Assembly: GCA_002118135.1 (NCBI GenBank)
Contig: BDIU01000079.1
Span: 186,001 to 250,000, forward strand
DNA length: 64,000 nucleotides
Source of the DNA: Trebouxia sp. TZW2008
Lineage: Eukaryota; Chlorophyta; Trebouxiophyceae; Trebouxiales; Trebouxiaceae
Reading direction: 5' to 3'
In this document: one piece after another, positions 33,314 to 44,600 of the stretch
Position numbering within the stretch: the stretch's first letter is position 1
How the letters are laid out: every line of letters starts with the position of its first letter
The notes under the pieces: generated by a model
What the model was told of the DNA's origin: nothing
Databases searched by the model: none
Seen by the model: only the letters and a program-made list of their open reading frames with translations
Position numbers and translations under genes: made by a program

Positions 33314-34760
33314 CATACCATCACTACTGATGACATTACTGACTTACCTAAGACGCTTGATGGTCACAATGCCATTGCTGTCTTTTGTTGTAATTTAACT
33401 AAATATGTCTATTTAGTGCCTTGCACTGACAAATCTGATGCTATGGATTGGGCTAATATGTATGCTCAGCTTGTGGTTCAGCATGAGGGCATAGCTAAGG
33501 TCATAACCTGTGACCGAGGTCCCCAATTCAATAGCATTGTCAGTAAAGCATTAGCTATGTGTCTTGGCTCTGAGCGGAGGCTTTCCTCAGCCAGACACCC
33601 TCAAACTGATGGGCAAACTGAACGCACGAATCATGTTGTGAAGATGTCCTTCGGCATTATGTATCTCCTTTCATGTCTGATTGGGACAAGAAGCTGTTTT
33701 TGGCTCAGTTCTCTATCAATAATGCTTGGCATGAAACAGTGCAGCAAACACCTTTCCTTCTGAATCATGGCAGAGCTGCTGCCACCCCTCTTGACATCCT
33801 CCTACCTAATAGGAAGGATGTTCATAACCCTTTGTCTTGCAAATTGCTGAGAAGCTGCAGCGCTTTGTTGCACGTGCTAGAAAGCTCACTATTGTAGCTC
33901 AGCAGCCTCACAAGCGCTATTATGATGCAAAGCATACTGCGATGCACTTTGCAGTCAATGATGAGGTCCTTCTGTCTACTAATGGACTTCTTCTCAGGAT
34001 TGCTGACACTAGCAAGCTTGCACCCAAATAAGTGAGCCCTTTCAAAATCACGAAGCGTATTGGCAATGTTGCCTATAGGCTTGACCTACCTGAGACTATG
34101 AAGATTCACGATGTCTTTCATGTTTCTCTGCTCAAACGCTATCATAGGGCTGGCCGCATTCAGCCACCACCACCTGCTGACATCATTGATGGGAAGTGGA
34201 GTCCATTTTGGACCATAGGCTTATTAAGCGTGAGCGCAAGAACAAGATTGAATACCTCATCAAATTTATCGGGTATGGTCCTGAACATAACTTAGGGCAA
34301 GGCATGTGGGTAATTGTGAGCAGCTCATACAGGACTACTGGTCCGGCAAACCAGAGTCTGAGCGCCTAGTGATTATGCTCAACTCACTGTGTTCTCGTGC
34401 ACATGCAAGGAAGCTAAAGGAGCATCCTTTCGGCTCTGGCATGTGGCACATATCTCACTGTGCAGCGCTATTCGACAATGGCACTTGCTGCAACCTTTCT
34501 TCATGTAGTGTACCGGCATTACGCGAACGTCAGGCTCTGCACCCTGCCAAGGAGCATTGCTTTGTGTACATACATGCAGTGCAGCTTGTAGCTCTGTGTA
34601 CATGACTGATTACTGCTTTATGTTGCAGGAATTCTGGCTCAGCTCACTACATCTCTGACTCAGCTCACTGCAGCATCTGCATGCTGACACTGCAGGGACT
34701 GCGTACAGACGCTCTGCGCACCTGTTGCAGTGAAGAAGATCACTGGCAGATTTTGAATTA

Positions 34761-35440
34761 TGATGTAGCGTGTGTCAGTGGCAGCGGGGTGAAAGCAGGG
34801 GGGGTCAGCGTGTGTGTCATGCAGCATCCTCAGTAATTATTGGTAATAAGTAATTAGTGATTATAACCATTACTACTTGACAGCTTGACTGCTTTCAAAC
34901 AACTTTCTCTGCATATCTGTTATTACTAACAAAACACAGAATCCACAGAGTAGTGCCTGTGTAACGCCGCAGGGGTGTTACGGTCTATAATCCAGGGCAA
35001 TGACCGGATTGGCACTTATGGGTCGGGCTTTTTACTCACAACTGAGTGTAGGACTGTGAAGGTCGACTCCCTTTCACGGAGTTAGGCCGTGGTTCGATTC
35101 CTAGCCAATCCGAATTGTTAATGTCAAGCTTGCGTTACACTGCTCATTCCTACTCTATTCTATCTATCTTTTCAGTAGATAATAGTAGTCGAAGTGAAGC
35201 CTTAAGTACTAGACTCCCTGTTTTTTAAAAGGAAAATGCTGTGTCAAGCTTGCGTCACATAGGGTCAGCCACATAGACAGCGCACTTGAAGTCATAAAAC
35301 CTATGGTTTGAAATGACAGACTTATGTAATAATATGCACACACCTTGATCCGCATGCTTGATAACAAACCAGGACAAAACCCTATGAAACACTGTTGCAA
35401 ACCCTATGGTCAGTGGTCAGTGAAGCAAATATATATACCA
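34761..35440 (-). repeat. Right inverted arm of the retroelement (with insertion)
   Basis: Reverse complement of the left arm, interrupted by a 162-base insertion (34960-35121) that the left arm lacks. Without it the arm is about 518 bases. Confidence 0.9.
34960..35121 (+). mobile_element. tRNA-like cassette 2 (SINE-like), inside the right arm
   Basis: Starts TGTAAC, ends GTTAA and is absent from the left arm, so it is an insertion. A seven-base acceptor-like stem is perfect (GGATTGG at 35006-35012 with CCAATCC at 35105-35111). The A-box-like TTGGCACTTATGG and the B-box GGTTCGATTCC are present. Internal hairpins (TACTCA/TGAGTGTA, GTGAA/TTTCAC) resemble a tRNA with a long variable arm, but I could not assign a standard cloverleaf or anticodon. 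Confidence 0.6.
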
Positions 35441-36259
35441 CTGACCATCTGCTGTTACTAGGGGTTTGCAGTGTTATGTCGTGTTTATGTCATGCGGGAT
35501 ACGCAGCTACAGCTTGACAATGTACACTGTCAGAATTGTTTGTCACATTGATATGACGTCACGCATCAGCCCCTTTTTGATCCGCCGTTACAAGGCTGAT
35601 GATTCCAATGTCATGTCGGCCACAATATTTGGTGGCGTGCAATTATGCCAATTACAGCATGGTTGATTTAGCACTCAGACTGCCTTGCAGCTTTTCAAGT
35701 CACTGCATGTTGTATCAGAGCAATGCCGGGGATTTGTGTGGGGGCAATTGCATCTTGCAATATATCGGCATCATTATAGCATGCACAACTACTGTCATGT
35801 GTCGGCGAAAACTGATCTGATAGGATCTGACTTGTAGCAGAAATTGATCCATGTGATTACGACTCAGCGACGCGTCAGCGTTCCATGTGGCTTATGGAAA
35901 TCTGTAGCGGATCACGTGAGAGATGATAGCAGCCAATCTGCTCCTCTTCACGATCAGCTTTGGCCTCCTCCAGCATTCCTCAACCCTGAGTCTAAGCCCT
36001 AATTATAAGCCTTCTTCAGCTTCCCGCGCTGACTGCAACTGCGCAGATCAGCGAAACTGGCGACCAGTATAGAAAGCATCGCCGCAAGCTCAGCTGCCAC
36101 AACCGTGAGGCTTCGCCTGCAACAGTTAGCTTGCGGCGGCTGCTGATCCAAAGTTTGGCGACCTCAGAGTAGTGCGTCCACCACCTTATCTTCTCCATCG
36201 AACGACTTGGGGTCGACTGTGTTGTTGGCTGTAGTTAGCCGTTGTTGGCTGCCGACGAC
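35441..36259. other. Intergenic region and 5' flank of the first DIP1984 gene
   Basis: No gene recognised in 35441-36010. The part from about 36015 matches the region upstream of the second DIP1984 gene (about 47805-47950), so it belongs to the duplicated segment and probably holds the promoter. Confidence 0.5.
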
Positions 36260-36872
36260 ATGAAGCTCGCAGAGCTGCTACTGCAGCGTGCACAATTGCA
36301 GAAGGATTTAGCAGAGAAGACCGAGCTGATCTCCGACAACATCCAAGTGCTGGAGGGCGAAAAGCCAGTTGAGGACGTCGACAAGGTGTTTCAAGGTCAG
36401 ACACATTGCTGTACATGTGTTCTGTTGTCAACAGCTCTTAGCGCATGTGCTACATGCACTCTCTTTGCTGTCGTGCGGTACTCGTGCTTGCGTCTGCAAC
36501 TGGACATGCCATGCTTCTCCTTCTTGACCTCTGAGCTTTCTTTTTGCTGCTGCAGAGTACTGGACGACAAACGAGCAACTTGAACTAATGCAGCGTCAAA
36601 TTCAGGACATCAACGTCAAGGCTGCCTACGACTCCTCCATGACCATGTCTCACGCACTCGTCCGCCGGGAGCTGCTTCGCAAGCAAATTCAGACGCTGAC
36701 ATCCATTCTACAAAGCGCTACGGCCGACAACAGATACAACACCAAGGACCTTCGTCGCATTGCAGTCGTCGATGTACCTGCTCTGAAGGAAAAGTTGTCA
36801 GCAATCAAGAAGCAGTCTCAGCAGATGGATGTCAACGTACAGAAGCGCAACTGGGACATTGATGTACCTTGA
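36260..36872 (+). CDS. DIP1984-family (DUF6847) protein, copy A
   Basis: Exons 36260-36395 and 36556-36872 join in phase to a 150-residue protein. It starts MKLAELLLQRAQLQKDL and keeps VLEGEKPVED, LMQRQIQDINVKA, MSHALVRRELLRKQIQTL, DLRRIAVVDVPALKEKL and the ending VQKRNWDIDVP. This order matches the bacterial DIP1984 family (sometimes called septicolysin), whose members begin MKLSEAL-like, have an ALxRRDxL-like helix, a 'VDVAELQ' helix and end with QEANW. The predicted structure is a helical bundle or coiled coil; the function is unknown. The family is mainly bacterial in my knowledge, so horizontal transfer followed by intron gain is likely. A second copy lies 11.8 kb downstream. Confidence 0.8.
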
Positions 36873-37070
36873 GCCAGCTTTTGCTGTGCTGTGACTTGAT
36901 ACGTGAAGCATGCTGATCTGGACCCAGAGGAAGTTGGCAAGCCTCCCGGGTAGGCTCACGGAGGTCAGGAAGTGTCAATGCACAATCCTGAACAACAGTC
37001 GCAGATGAGCCAGGGCAAATTCTGAATCAGCAGCATTCTTAGTGTCCTGAGCAAACTGCAACAGCCTTTT

Positions 37071-37256
37071 CTGTCGGTAGGGATCCTGGCACCGAGGGCT
37101 TTTTATCCCTCATAGCTTCTCGCATTCTCACTTCTACCGTATACATCAAATATCTCCCGACCCCCCCCTAGGCGCATACATTTGTATGCTTTTACACTTG
37201 GCTTCGGCCATTTCATCCCTCTTTGCCAGGATCCTGAGGGTGGGTTTGTGGGACAG
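37071..37256 (+). repeat. Conserved downstream element A1 (structured repeat)
   Basis: Starts CTGTCGGTAGGGATCCTGGCA and ends TTGCCAGGATCCTGAGGGTG followed by GGTTTGTGGGACAG. Its ends pair (GGATCCTGGCA with TGCCAGGATCC, and CTGTC with GACAG). Internal conserved words are GGGCTTTTTAT and TATCTCCCGACC. Related to A2, B1 and B2. Confidence 0.8.
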
Positions 37257-37420
37257 ATTGGGCTTTAAGCTCTTTCAAACAATTGAACTATGCTTTCTCA
37301 TTGCAATCTTAACAATGACATGCCAGTGGCAGCCTTGACGCTTGTATTGAGTAGTATTGAGGCGGTGTGCTGATTCATGCCAGTCTAGATAGGCAGTGTG
37401 TCAAACTATAGGTGCAAACT

Positions 37421-37635
37421 CTGTTGGTAGGGGTCTCAGCAATGGGCTTTTTATACCTTATGCCTTTTTCATCCACCTGGAGTAGGCCATTCTTTGGCCA
37501 CTTCAACCATACTTTTTTATGCCTTAAATATCTCCCGACCCCTAATCACCTTCACATGAAGGACTCACCTTGGCATAGCCTTTTGGCTGTCCAACTTCCA
37601 TTGCTGCAGACCCTGAGGGTGGGTTAGTGGGACAG
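37421..37635 (+). repeat. Conserved downstream element A2 (structured repeat)
   Basis: Starts CTGTTGGTAGGGGTCTCAGC followed by AATGG and ends CCATTGCTGCAGACCCTGAG then GGTGGGTTAGTGGGACAG. The pairing arms differ in sequence from A1 but still pair (CAGCAATGG with CCATTGCTG; GGGTCT with AGACCC). GGGCTTTTTAT and TATCTCCCGACC are kept. Confidence 0.8.
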
Positions 37636-37639
37636 AGCA

Positions 37640-38622
37640 TCTTGTTGACCATTGTAAAGATGAATTATGTCATCCTTGTCTTTGATGGAGTGATTGCTTT
37701 GCATTGCATGCATCGTGTCTTCAAGTTTGCAACAGAGTGCAGCAGTGTTCATGCTTTGTGTTGTCACCCATGTGCATCTGCAGCGTAATGGTGCTGCTGG
37801 CACGTGCTGGCAATTGTGGCGGCTGCACTGCAGTGGCTTGTTTGTGCCCTGTGACGTAAATCGCGAGCGAATGTACGCCTCAGCTGGTGAGTCGAGTGGG
37901 TCTGAGGGTGTCTGCAGCTGAGATTGTAGTGAAGCTGTCTGTGCGGCCTGTTGCGCTGCCGCTGTCGGTCACAAGCGATAATGCACTGCAGTGGCTTCAG
38001 AGTTGCAACTTGCAACATTGCTTTGACATACAACGCAGCATTTCTCAATCTAGGCACAACCCTCATGTGCTGAACTTGGCAGACACAGAGTCTGATATAA
38101 GTGCATCGTGCGAGGTCTTTGGCACCATCTCTGTCTTGGAACGCAGCGCTGCCCATGCGTGCATTCGTGTTATAGCAAGACTACACAGGCTGACAGCGTC
38201 ATGACCATTTGGCAAATCCCTGATGCAAACATTGCTACTGCTAAATTGAATTGAGCATTGCTGGCTAGCATTAGCTGGCAAACATCACGAGCCGTGCAGC
38301 GGCAATGTATAAGTGACCACTTTTACATTCCGCCAGCGAGCTGACTTCGTTGATCGTTGACCTAACGCAGCAAGCGAAGCAGCAAAGCGCTACAGAAGCA
38401 CTTGCTGGTCGTTCGATACGCATGCATTGAGGTGGTCGCAGCAGTCGTTCAGGAATACACAAAGTTTCGTGAATGCAGTTGACGGCGAAGTAGCCAGGTC
38501 GACTACACATCTTAGGTCAGTACCCTCTCTGACAAAACCAGTTCTTTGAACACGGACAGTTTTGGCGACAGCAGACTGACTGTTGCTGCTTTCTAAAGCT
38601 GATTGCGCTTGTGCAGGTCCAC
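37640..38622. other. Intergenic region with no supported gene
   Basis: Overlapping ORFs on both strands (37887-38204 plus, 37764-38156 minus) show no recognised motif and no splice continuity. The sequence AG before GTCCACATG at 38616 suggests the next gene may have an upstream non-coding exon here. Confidence 0.35.
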
Positions 38623-41600
38623 ATGTCTTCAGTCCTGTTCCTCAAGGTCCAGGACCATGATGGCGTCTTGAGTGCTTGTGACTTCAAAGGCAGGCGGTAC
38701 ACGCACACTTCTCAGCGCATCTTCTTTGAGCGCATCGCCCAGCAGCTCATCCCCAAGAGTTCGCTCAACGAGGTGAGATTCTTGTCCATTGCTCTTGCTT
38801 AGCGTGCTTGCCTTTTTTTGAAGCGCTGCAGGCAGGATGCAAGCAGCACCTGCCGCGCCAAAGCAGGCCTGACATGTATCTGACGGCATGCTTTGCTTGC
38901 AGATTGAGCAGGTGAGGTTCTCAGCTGCCAGAGATGGGGTGCATGCTTTTGGCTGGATGTCATGGAAGTCAGAGGCAGCTGCTCAGGAGGCACTGCTTGC
39001 CATCAATGCAAGGGCAACCTCGCTGAGTCAAAAGGGACTGGTGCCACTATTGCACCATGCTGAGTTGAGCAGCAGGTCCATGGTTGACGGGCTACAAGTG
39101 CAGGTGTGATATGTCTGCAGCATTGAAGAGCTGCCTGCCATGTCCATATACCTCTTTCCAGAAGGGCATGTAGCAGAAATGAGTTGCGCATCATCCATGC
39201 TGTCTGCTGCACATGCTCATGCACCGCCTTGCCACCCATGACTGCATTGCCAAATGGCTGACTGGTCACTGCATGTCAGACCTGGCACACGAGTCACATT
39301 GATACAGTCACCAGTCATGGCATGATGAGAATTTGTTGCAGGCTACATGCCAGCACAGCAACTTCAGCCTTGAAATTGCAACCTTCTGGACCTGTAAAGC
39401 AAAATTTGCAAATGTTATGCAGGATGTGGTTGAGAGTATGCTCGGTCAGGCTGCACTTGTGGGGACACCCAACCCCTTTGCCCTTCTAGCAGAGGTACGC
39501 CTGCCATAACATATTTGTGAGCTTGCTGCATGCAACATTTACATTGCAGGCGTCGCATTGCATTTCATGACATGCACAACATCATGCTTGTCCCAAGCAT
39601 CACCGTATACTGGTCAAACTTTTGCTGAGCATCAGGATATGAGAGATTTGTGGTCAAGCAGCAGCCATCTGATGGTTCAACATCTTTCACTGAGATACAT
39701 GACATATGCTGGTAAAATACAAAACCCAGCAATATCGCATCCTGACACCCAAAACAAGGCATGCTGTATCAGTTGACCTACTTAGGAGCTTTGCTGATCA
39801 TGTAAGTGAAACCTGGCACAGTATGTCTTAACAGTCAGCCTCCAAGCTTCATATGCTGTGCCTTACCTGTGGATTAACACTGACTGTGCAGGACAATGAA
39901 GGTAGTGAGGAAGATGAGGCTTCTGTTGGTGAGCAGGACAGGGAGAATCAAAACCGTCAGCTGGAGGTAAACAGGGCCCAGCGCAACAAGGCATCAAAGC
40001 GCAGGCAAAGCGCGCGCAGAACAGGCAACAAGGCCAAACAGGCCGCTTCCAGCAAGGTAAATTGCGCCTTTTTCAAGCACCTGAGGCTATGGCAATAGTC
40101 TGTATGGATACCCATCTGTTTGTAGAAGCTCTTCAGCAGTATCTGCCTTGCTGAGAGGGCCTGCCATGCTCCAACCTCGCGCGCTGATGCGTCAATTGTT
40201 AGGCATGCTTGGCAGCATGCTTGGCTGCATGCTTGGCTGGCTGAGAACCCGTTCAGCTTGCTTTCTTGTAGGAAAGCAAGTTGCTGACCCAGGCTGGCAG
40301 CCAGCCGTTTAGCCTGGCTGCTTAGCATGACCTGGCCTGAGCTGCTGCTCTTGATGTTCTCAAATGCAAACATAATCCAACCTTTGCCACCTAGAGTATC
40401 TGTGACTCCCAATCATGCACTGTTGCAGGCGAGCCATGTATTGTGTCCCATGTTCTAGATGCAGCCTGACTGTTTTTACACATGCTGTGTTGTGCATCAC
40501 GCATGTCAGCTTCATGTTGGTCTGTACAGTGTCTTGCATTGCTAAGTGGTAGAGCTGGCTGATTGTAGGGAGGCAAGACTCTGGAACCAACCCCTGCTGC
40601 TGCTGTTTCACAGCCTGTGCCACCTGAGCCTCCAAGCCAGCAAGCAGTTTCACCGGCTTCACAACTGATGGCTCAGCCTACTCCTGCTGAGGCTCACAGC
40701 GTACAAGAGGCCAGGGTCAACTCAGAGGCAGGTGCGCAACCAAAGCCTAGGACTGGCAAGGGGGTCAAGGGCGGGCGGGCTGCCAGGCCCACCCCCATAC
40801 CTCTGGAAGCCTTTCTGCGTGGGCCCAGGTGTACTGCTGATGTGCCCAGCCAGTCAGCTAAGGCCACCACCGCCAGCAAGGTATGTTTTGACCACGTACG
40901 CGGAGATATTAATGTGCTTGCTTTTGCACAAGCGATTGATGCTGATTTGTTTCATCATGCCAAGACGCAATCAGAAACGGATGTATGCCGTTGCTGTGTA
41001 ACATGTTGGCACAATCTCAATAATTGTCAGTCTGGCTTGACAGTGCACATTGTGATGATAGTTGCTGTTGAGCACATGAGTACATGCACAGCTGCGTCTA
41101 TTGCCACAAAGTTGTACACATCAAGATGTTGCAGCAGCTCCCAAACCAAGTTCTTCAGCTTGCTGCCAGTGGATGCATACCTACAGACGCTAAGTTGGAG
41201 TGGCAACATCACTTTTGCACAGCCCTCCTCGACACTCCAGACTTTTGTTGCTGCCCATCAGTCCAACCCTTTGCTGTGTGAATGCAGACTGGTAAGAATG
41301 CTGGCCAAGATGCAGGCGTCTCGGCAAGTGAAGCGAAAGCAACAGGCCAGCAGGGTGCAGCTGAGTCTGCAGAGGTGGCTGCCCTTGAAGCCAGAATTCA
41401 GGGCAGCAAGGCCTATCACGGCAAGAACAGGGGCGAGGCTGACAACCCCCAGCAATATGCTGTCAACCAGGTAAGACCATGCTCAAGCCTTTCCTTGTTG
41501 TACATAGTTGAGTACACATGGTCAGGGTTTGTTTAGGCCTGCATTCAAAGTAGCAAGGCCAACCGCAAGGCTGACGACCCCCGGCAGTACGCTGTCAAGC

Positions 41601-44600
41601 AGGTAGGACCATGCATTCACAATCCATGAGCTATGCACAAGGAGTTGATCATCACTGACAATTCTTTGATCTTGTCAATTACCGATGCTGTGCTTAGCGG
41701 TCAAGCTGAGTGGTGTGGCGCTATTGCACAGACTGCAATCAGTGCAAAACATTGTATGCGCTTCCCTGACACAAGTTTCTCTGTGCCTTTGAAGTGGCGC
41801 TGCATCACAATTTGATCTGTACGCTCACTTGCATGGTGTTTTGAGCTGGCTTTCACACATTGCTTTCAGCAATTTTGAGCCTTGTGCATGCACTGCGCAT
41901 TCTGTTGTCATTTTTGGCTAGGCTGCTGCATCTTGAGGCCGTTTGCATCGAGATGGTGATATCGACTGTTGAGTAACAAATTCTGACGGCTGCAATAATA
42001 GTGTTGAACACTGAATGATCAGTGCTTGAGTGAGAGTGCTTTGTCTGAGCTTGCGTCTTGACATGCACGACCTGCTGGCCTGCAATTGCTCATCTAGTCA
42101 TAGGAAGTCAGGCTGCTTCAGCACACATACAGGTGTGCCAGAACATACAACATGAAAGCCACATCGTGAATCAAACGCCTGATCCTCAATGGTGTATACC
42201 TTCTGACCAACATCTGCTGTCAGTCTGATACGCATCTCGATGGTGCAGGAAGCGGCTGTGGAGGCAAAGGTGACTATGCCCAGGCCCACCCCACCTTTGG
42301 CTGACCCCAAGGCTGAGTCAGCACAGCTGCAACAGGCTGAGGCGGTGCCCGGGAAGGGCCAAGCGACCAAGCTTACTGAGAAGGCAGAGGCATCTGTGCT
42401 GTCAGGTCTCGCCAACAAGGTACTGTCCCAACTTTGTCTGTACTCAAGCTTACTAATGTACTGTCATCAATCTTGGCTGCTGCATCTATTCCCTAAGCTC
42501 AACCTGGAGACCTTCAGCATGAACTTGCTGCCATGCAGAATTGTCTCTGGAATGTCTGTTATGAACCTCGTTTTCTCAAAATTTTCAGATCATGCAAGCA
42601 AAGACCTATCAAGACCAAAAATAGCAAATATGACCTGATGCTTCATCAAATGAAGCTTGCCAGCAAGATCTCATAGCAACAAGTCTGCTTGAGGGTCCCA
42701 TTGGCTGCGGGGCACATTGCGTATCATTGTAGCATGAAGCTGTGTGCTGTTTCTGCCCTCTGCATGCACATGTTTGCATATTATCCTGAGTGAACATCAT
42801 GATGGCATCAAACACTTTCACATATCGTGCCTGCTGCTATGCTGCTGCTCAGATTTTGACGCTACACAACATGTTGCAAACCAAGTGGCTTTGCAATTGA
42901 TATGCCAAAACATCTTGATATGTAGTTACAAGCTGCATTGGTTTTTTTAGATCTTCAGTCTTTTTGACAAAAGGCCTCAACTTGCAGGAAGCTGTTTGGG
43001 CCACTCAAATTTTCCATCTTCTGCTATATTGTCTTTCTTGCCATATATGCCAAATGCATTGTGACTCCTTGTCATGCTACACAAACTGCAGCACGCTCAT
43101 GCTTGAGCCACGACTTTCAATTACGCTGCTTGCAACAGAACACACAAACTGTTTTTTGTGTCGTTGGAATGCATAGCACACATTTCTATACGTCACAGAC
43201 ACAATGTTCACGACAGTGCCATTCCACTTGTCAGCTAACATACAACTCAGACACGAGCCTAGTCAGGCATGACCATTGCATTGACCAATGATGATGCAAT
43301 GCAGGGCAAGCAGAGCGCTGTTGTTAAGGGCACTGGCACGATGGCCAGCCCAACAATGGCCAAGCAAGTGCAGCCCAACAGCCAGTCAGCCATGCAAAGC
43401 AAAGGCAAGGCCAAGCTGGCGGCACGGCCCAAACCAGCAGCTGCAAGCTGTTCAAGCCCTGCCACTGCCTCGCCCACTGCAAGGCCAACCCCTACAGAAT
43501 TCAACCGGGTGTTGGCCTCTAGTCAGTCAGCCATGCAGAGCAAGGGCAAGGCCAAGCTGGCTGTGCAGCCCATCCCAGCAGCCGCAAGATCTTCCTCAAG
43601 CCCTGGAACGAATTCACCTACCCCCAACCCAGCCCCTACAGCATCAGCGCCACCTCGCACTACCAGGTCTCCACCCCCAGTGGCACCCCTTGCAGCCCCA
43701 GCTGCGGTGTCTGCTTTCCCAGCTGTGACGCCTCAGGCTGTAGCTCCATCAAATTCAGTGCAGTTGCTGCCAGAGCAGGCAGCCCCTGTTGTGCCTCCTG
43801 CACTGATCATAGCACATGCTGCTGCAATCGTGGCAGCCATTTCCCCAGCTGTGGCAGGTCAGTCAGCTGTTTCAACTGCTGCGCTGAATAGCTCAGCAGT
43901 GGTAGCAGAGGCATCCACAGCCTTGCCTGCTCAGCCAACTTTACCTGTCACTGACAGCAATGCAGCCGCCACACCAGCAGCTACGTCCATACAAGCTGAG
44001 CCTGCGAATTCTGACCACACTAGCGTGGCAGATGCAGCACCTGCTGCCTGTTATGCACCACTGCCTGAGGCCTTGCCATCTGTCAGGACTGCCACAGGGG
44101 TTGTCATGCCACGGCTGGATCTATCTAGCATAACTTCTGACCGTGAGCCTTGGGCTGCAGCCTTGCTGGCATCTCAGCAGGGACTATTGGCCCAGCACTC
44201 TGCCTCAGCAGCTGTGGCAGGCGCCCAGTCAGCTGTTGCGGGTGATGAGTCAGCTGTGCCAGAGGCTACCTCAGCTGTGACAGAGGCACCCCCAGCTATG
44301 GCAGGGGCGCCCTCAGCCATGGCAGAGACTTGGGTAGCTGCCATGGAACTGCTGACAGCCATGGCAATGTCAATAGCACCACTTGCCGACTCAGACACAG
44401 CTGTGATGCACAGTGGCATGCCTGGTGTTGAGTCTTTTGCAACCGTGCGCGAGCTGCCAGCAGCTGTGGCGGAGACAGCGCCAGCAGTGGTAGAGACAGC
44501 GCCAGCATTGGCCGAGCCAGCTGCAGCTGTGGCATCTCCTTTGGCCACACCTGCAGCTGCACTGCCGCCGTTTGCCTCTGGCTGCGGATCTGCAGGGATG

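Larger units (their letters stand above)
31752..35440 (+). mobile_element. Decayed chromovirus-type (Ty3/gypsy) element with inverted flanking arms
   Basis: The internal part (about 32283-34760) keeps fragments of a gypsy polyprotein in order. They are an RNase H-like segment (FTLVTDNQPNTF, CWVHRPGRHN; 32290-32500), an H2C2 integrase finger (DYIRHCPSCQLQL; 32920-33080), an integrase core (ITTDDITDLPKTLDG, VITCDRGPQFNS, SSARHPQTDGQTERTNHV; 33320-33650), the spacer HDVFHVSLLKRY (about 34106), and a chromodomain-like tail (KIEYLIKFIGYGPEHN; about 34240). Several frame breaks, a 26-base duplication and two insertions show it is dead. Gag, protease and reverse transcriptase are absent. The flanking arms (31752-32282 and 34761-35440) are reverse complements, unlike normal direct LTRs. 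Confidence 0.75.

Noticed and set aside
32229..34300. Intact, active retrotransposon
   Set aside because: Reverse transcriptase and gag are missing, and there are frame breaks, a 26-base duplication and two insertions.
34960..35121. Functional tRNA gene
   Set aside because: The acceptor-like stem and B-box are present, but the T-stem pairs poorly, no anticodon arm could be assigned and it sits inside a dead transposon arm.
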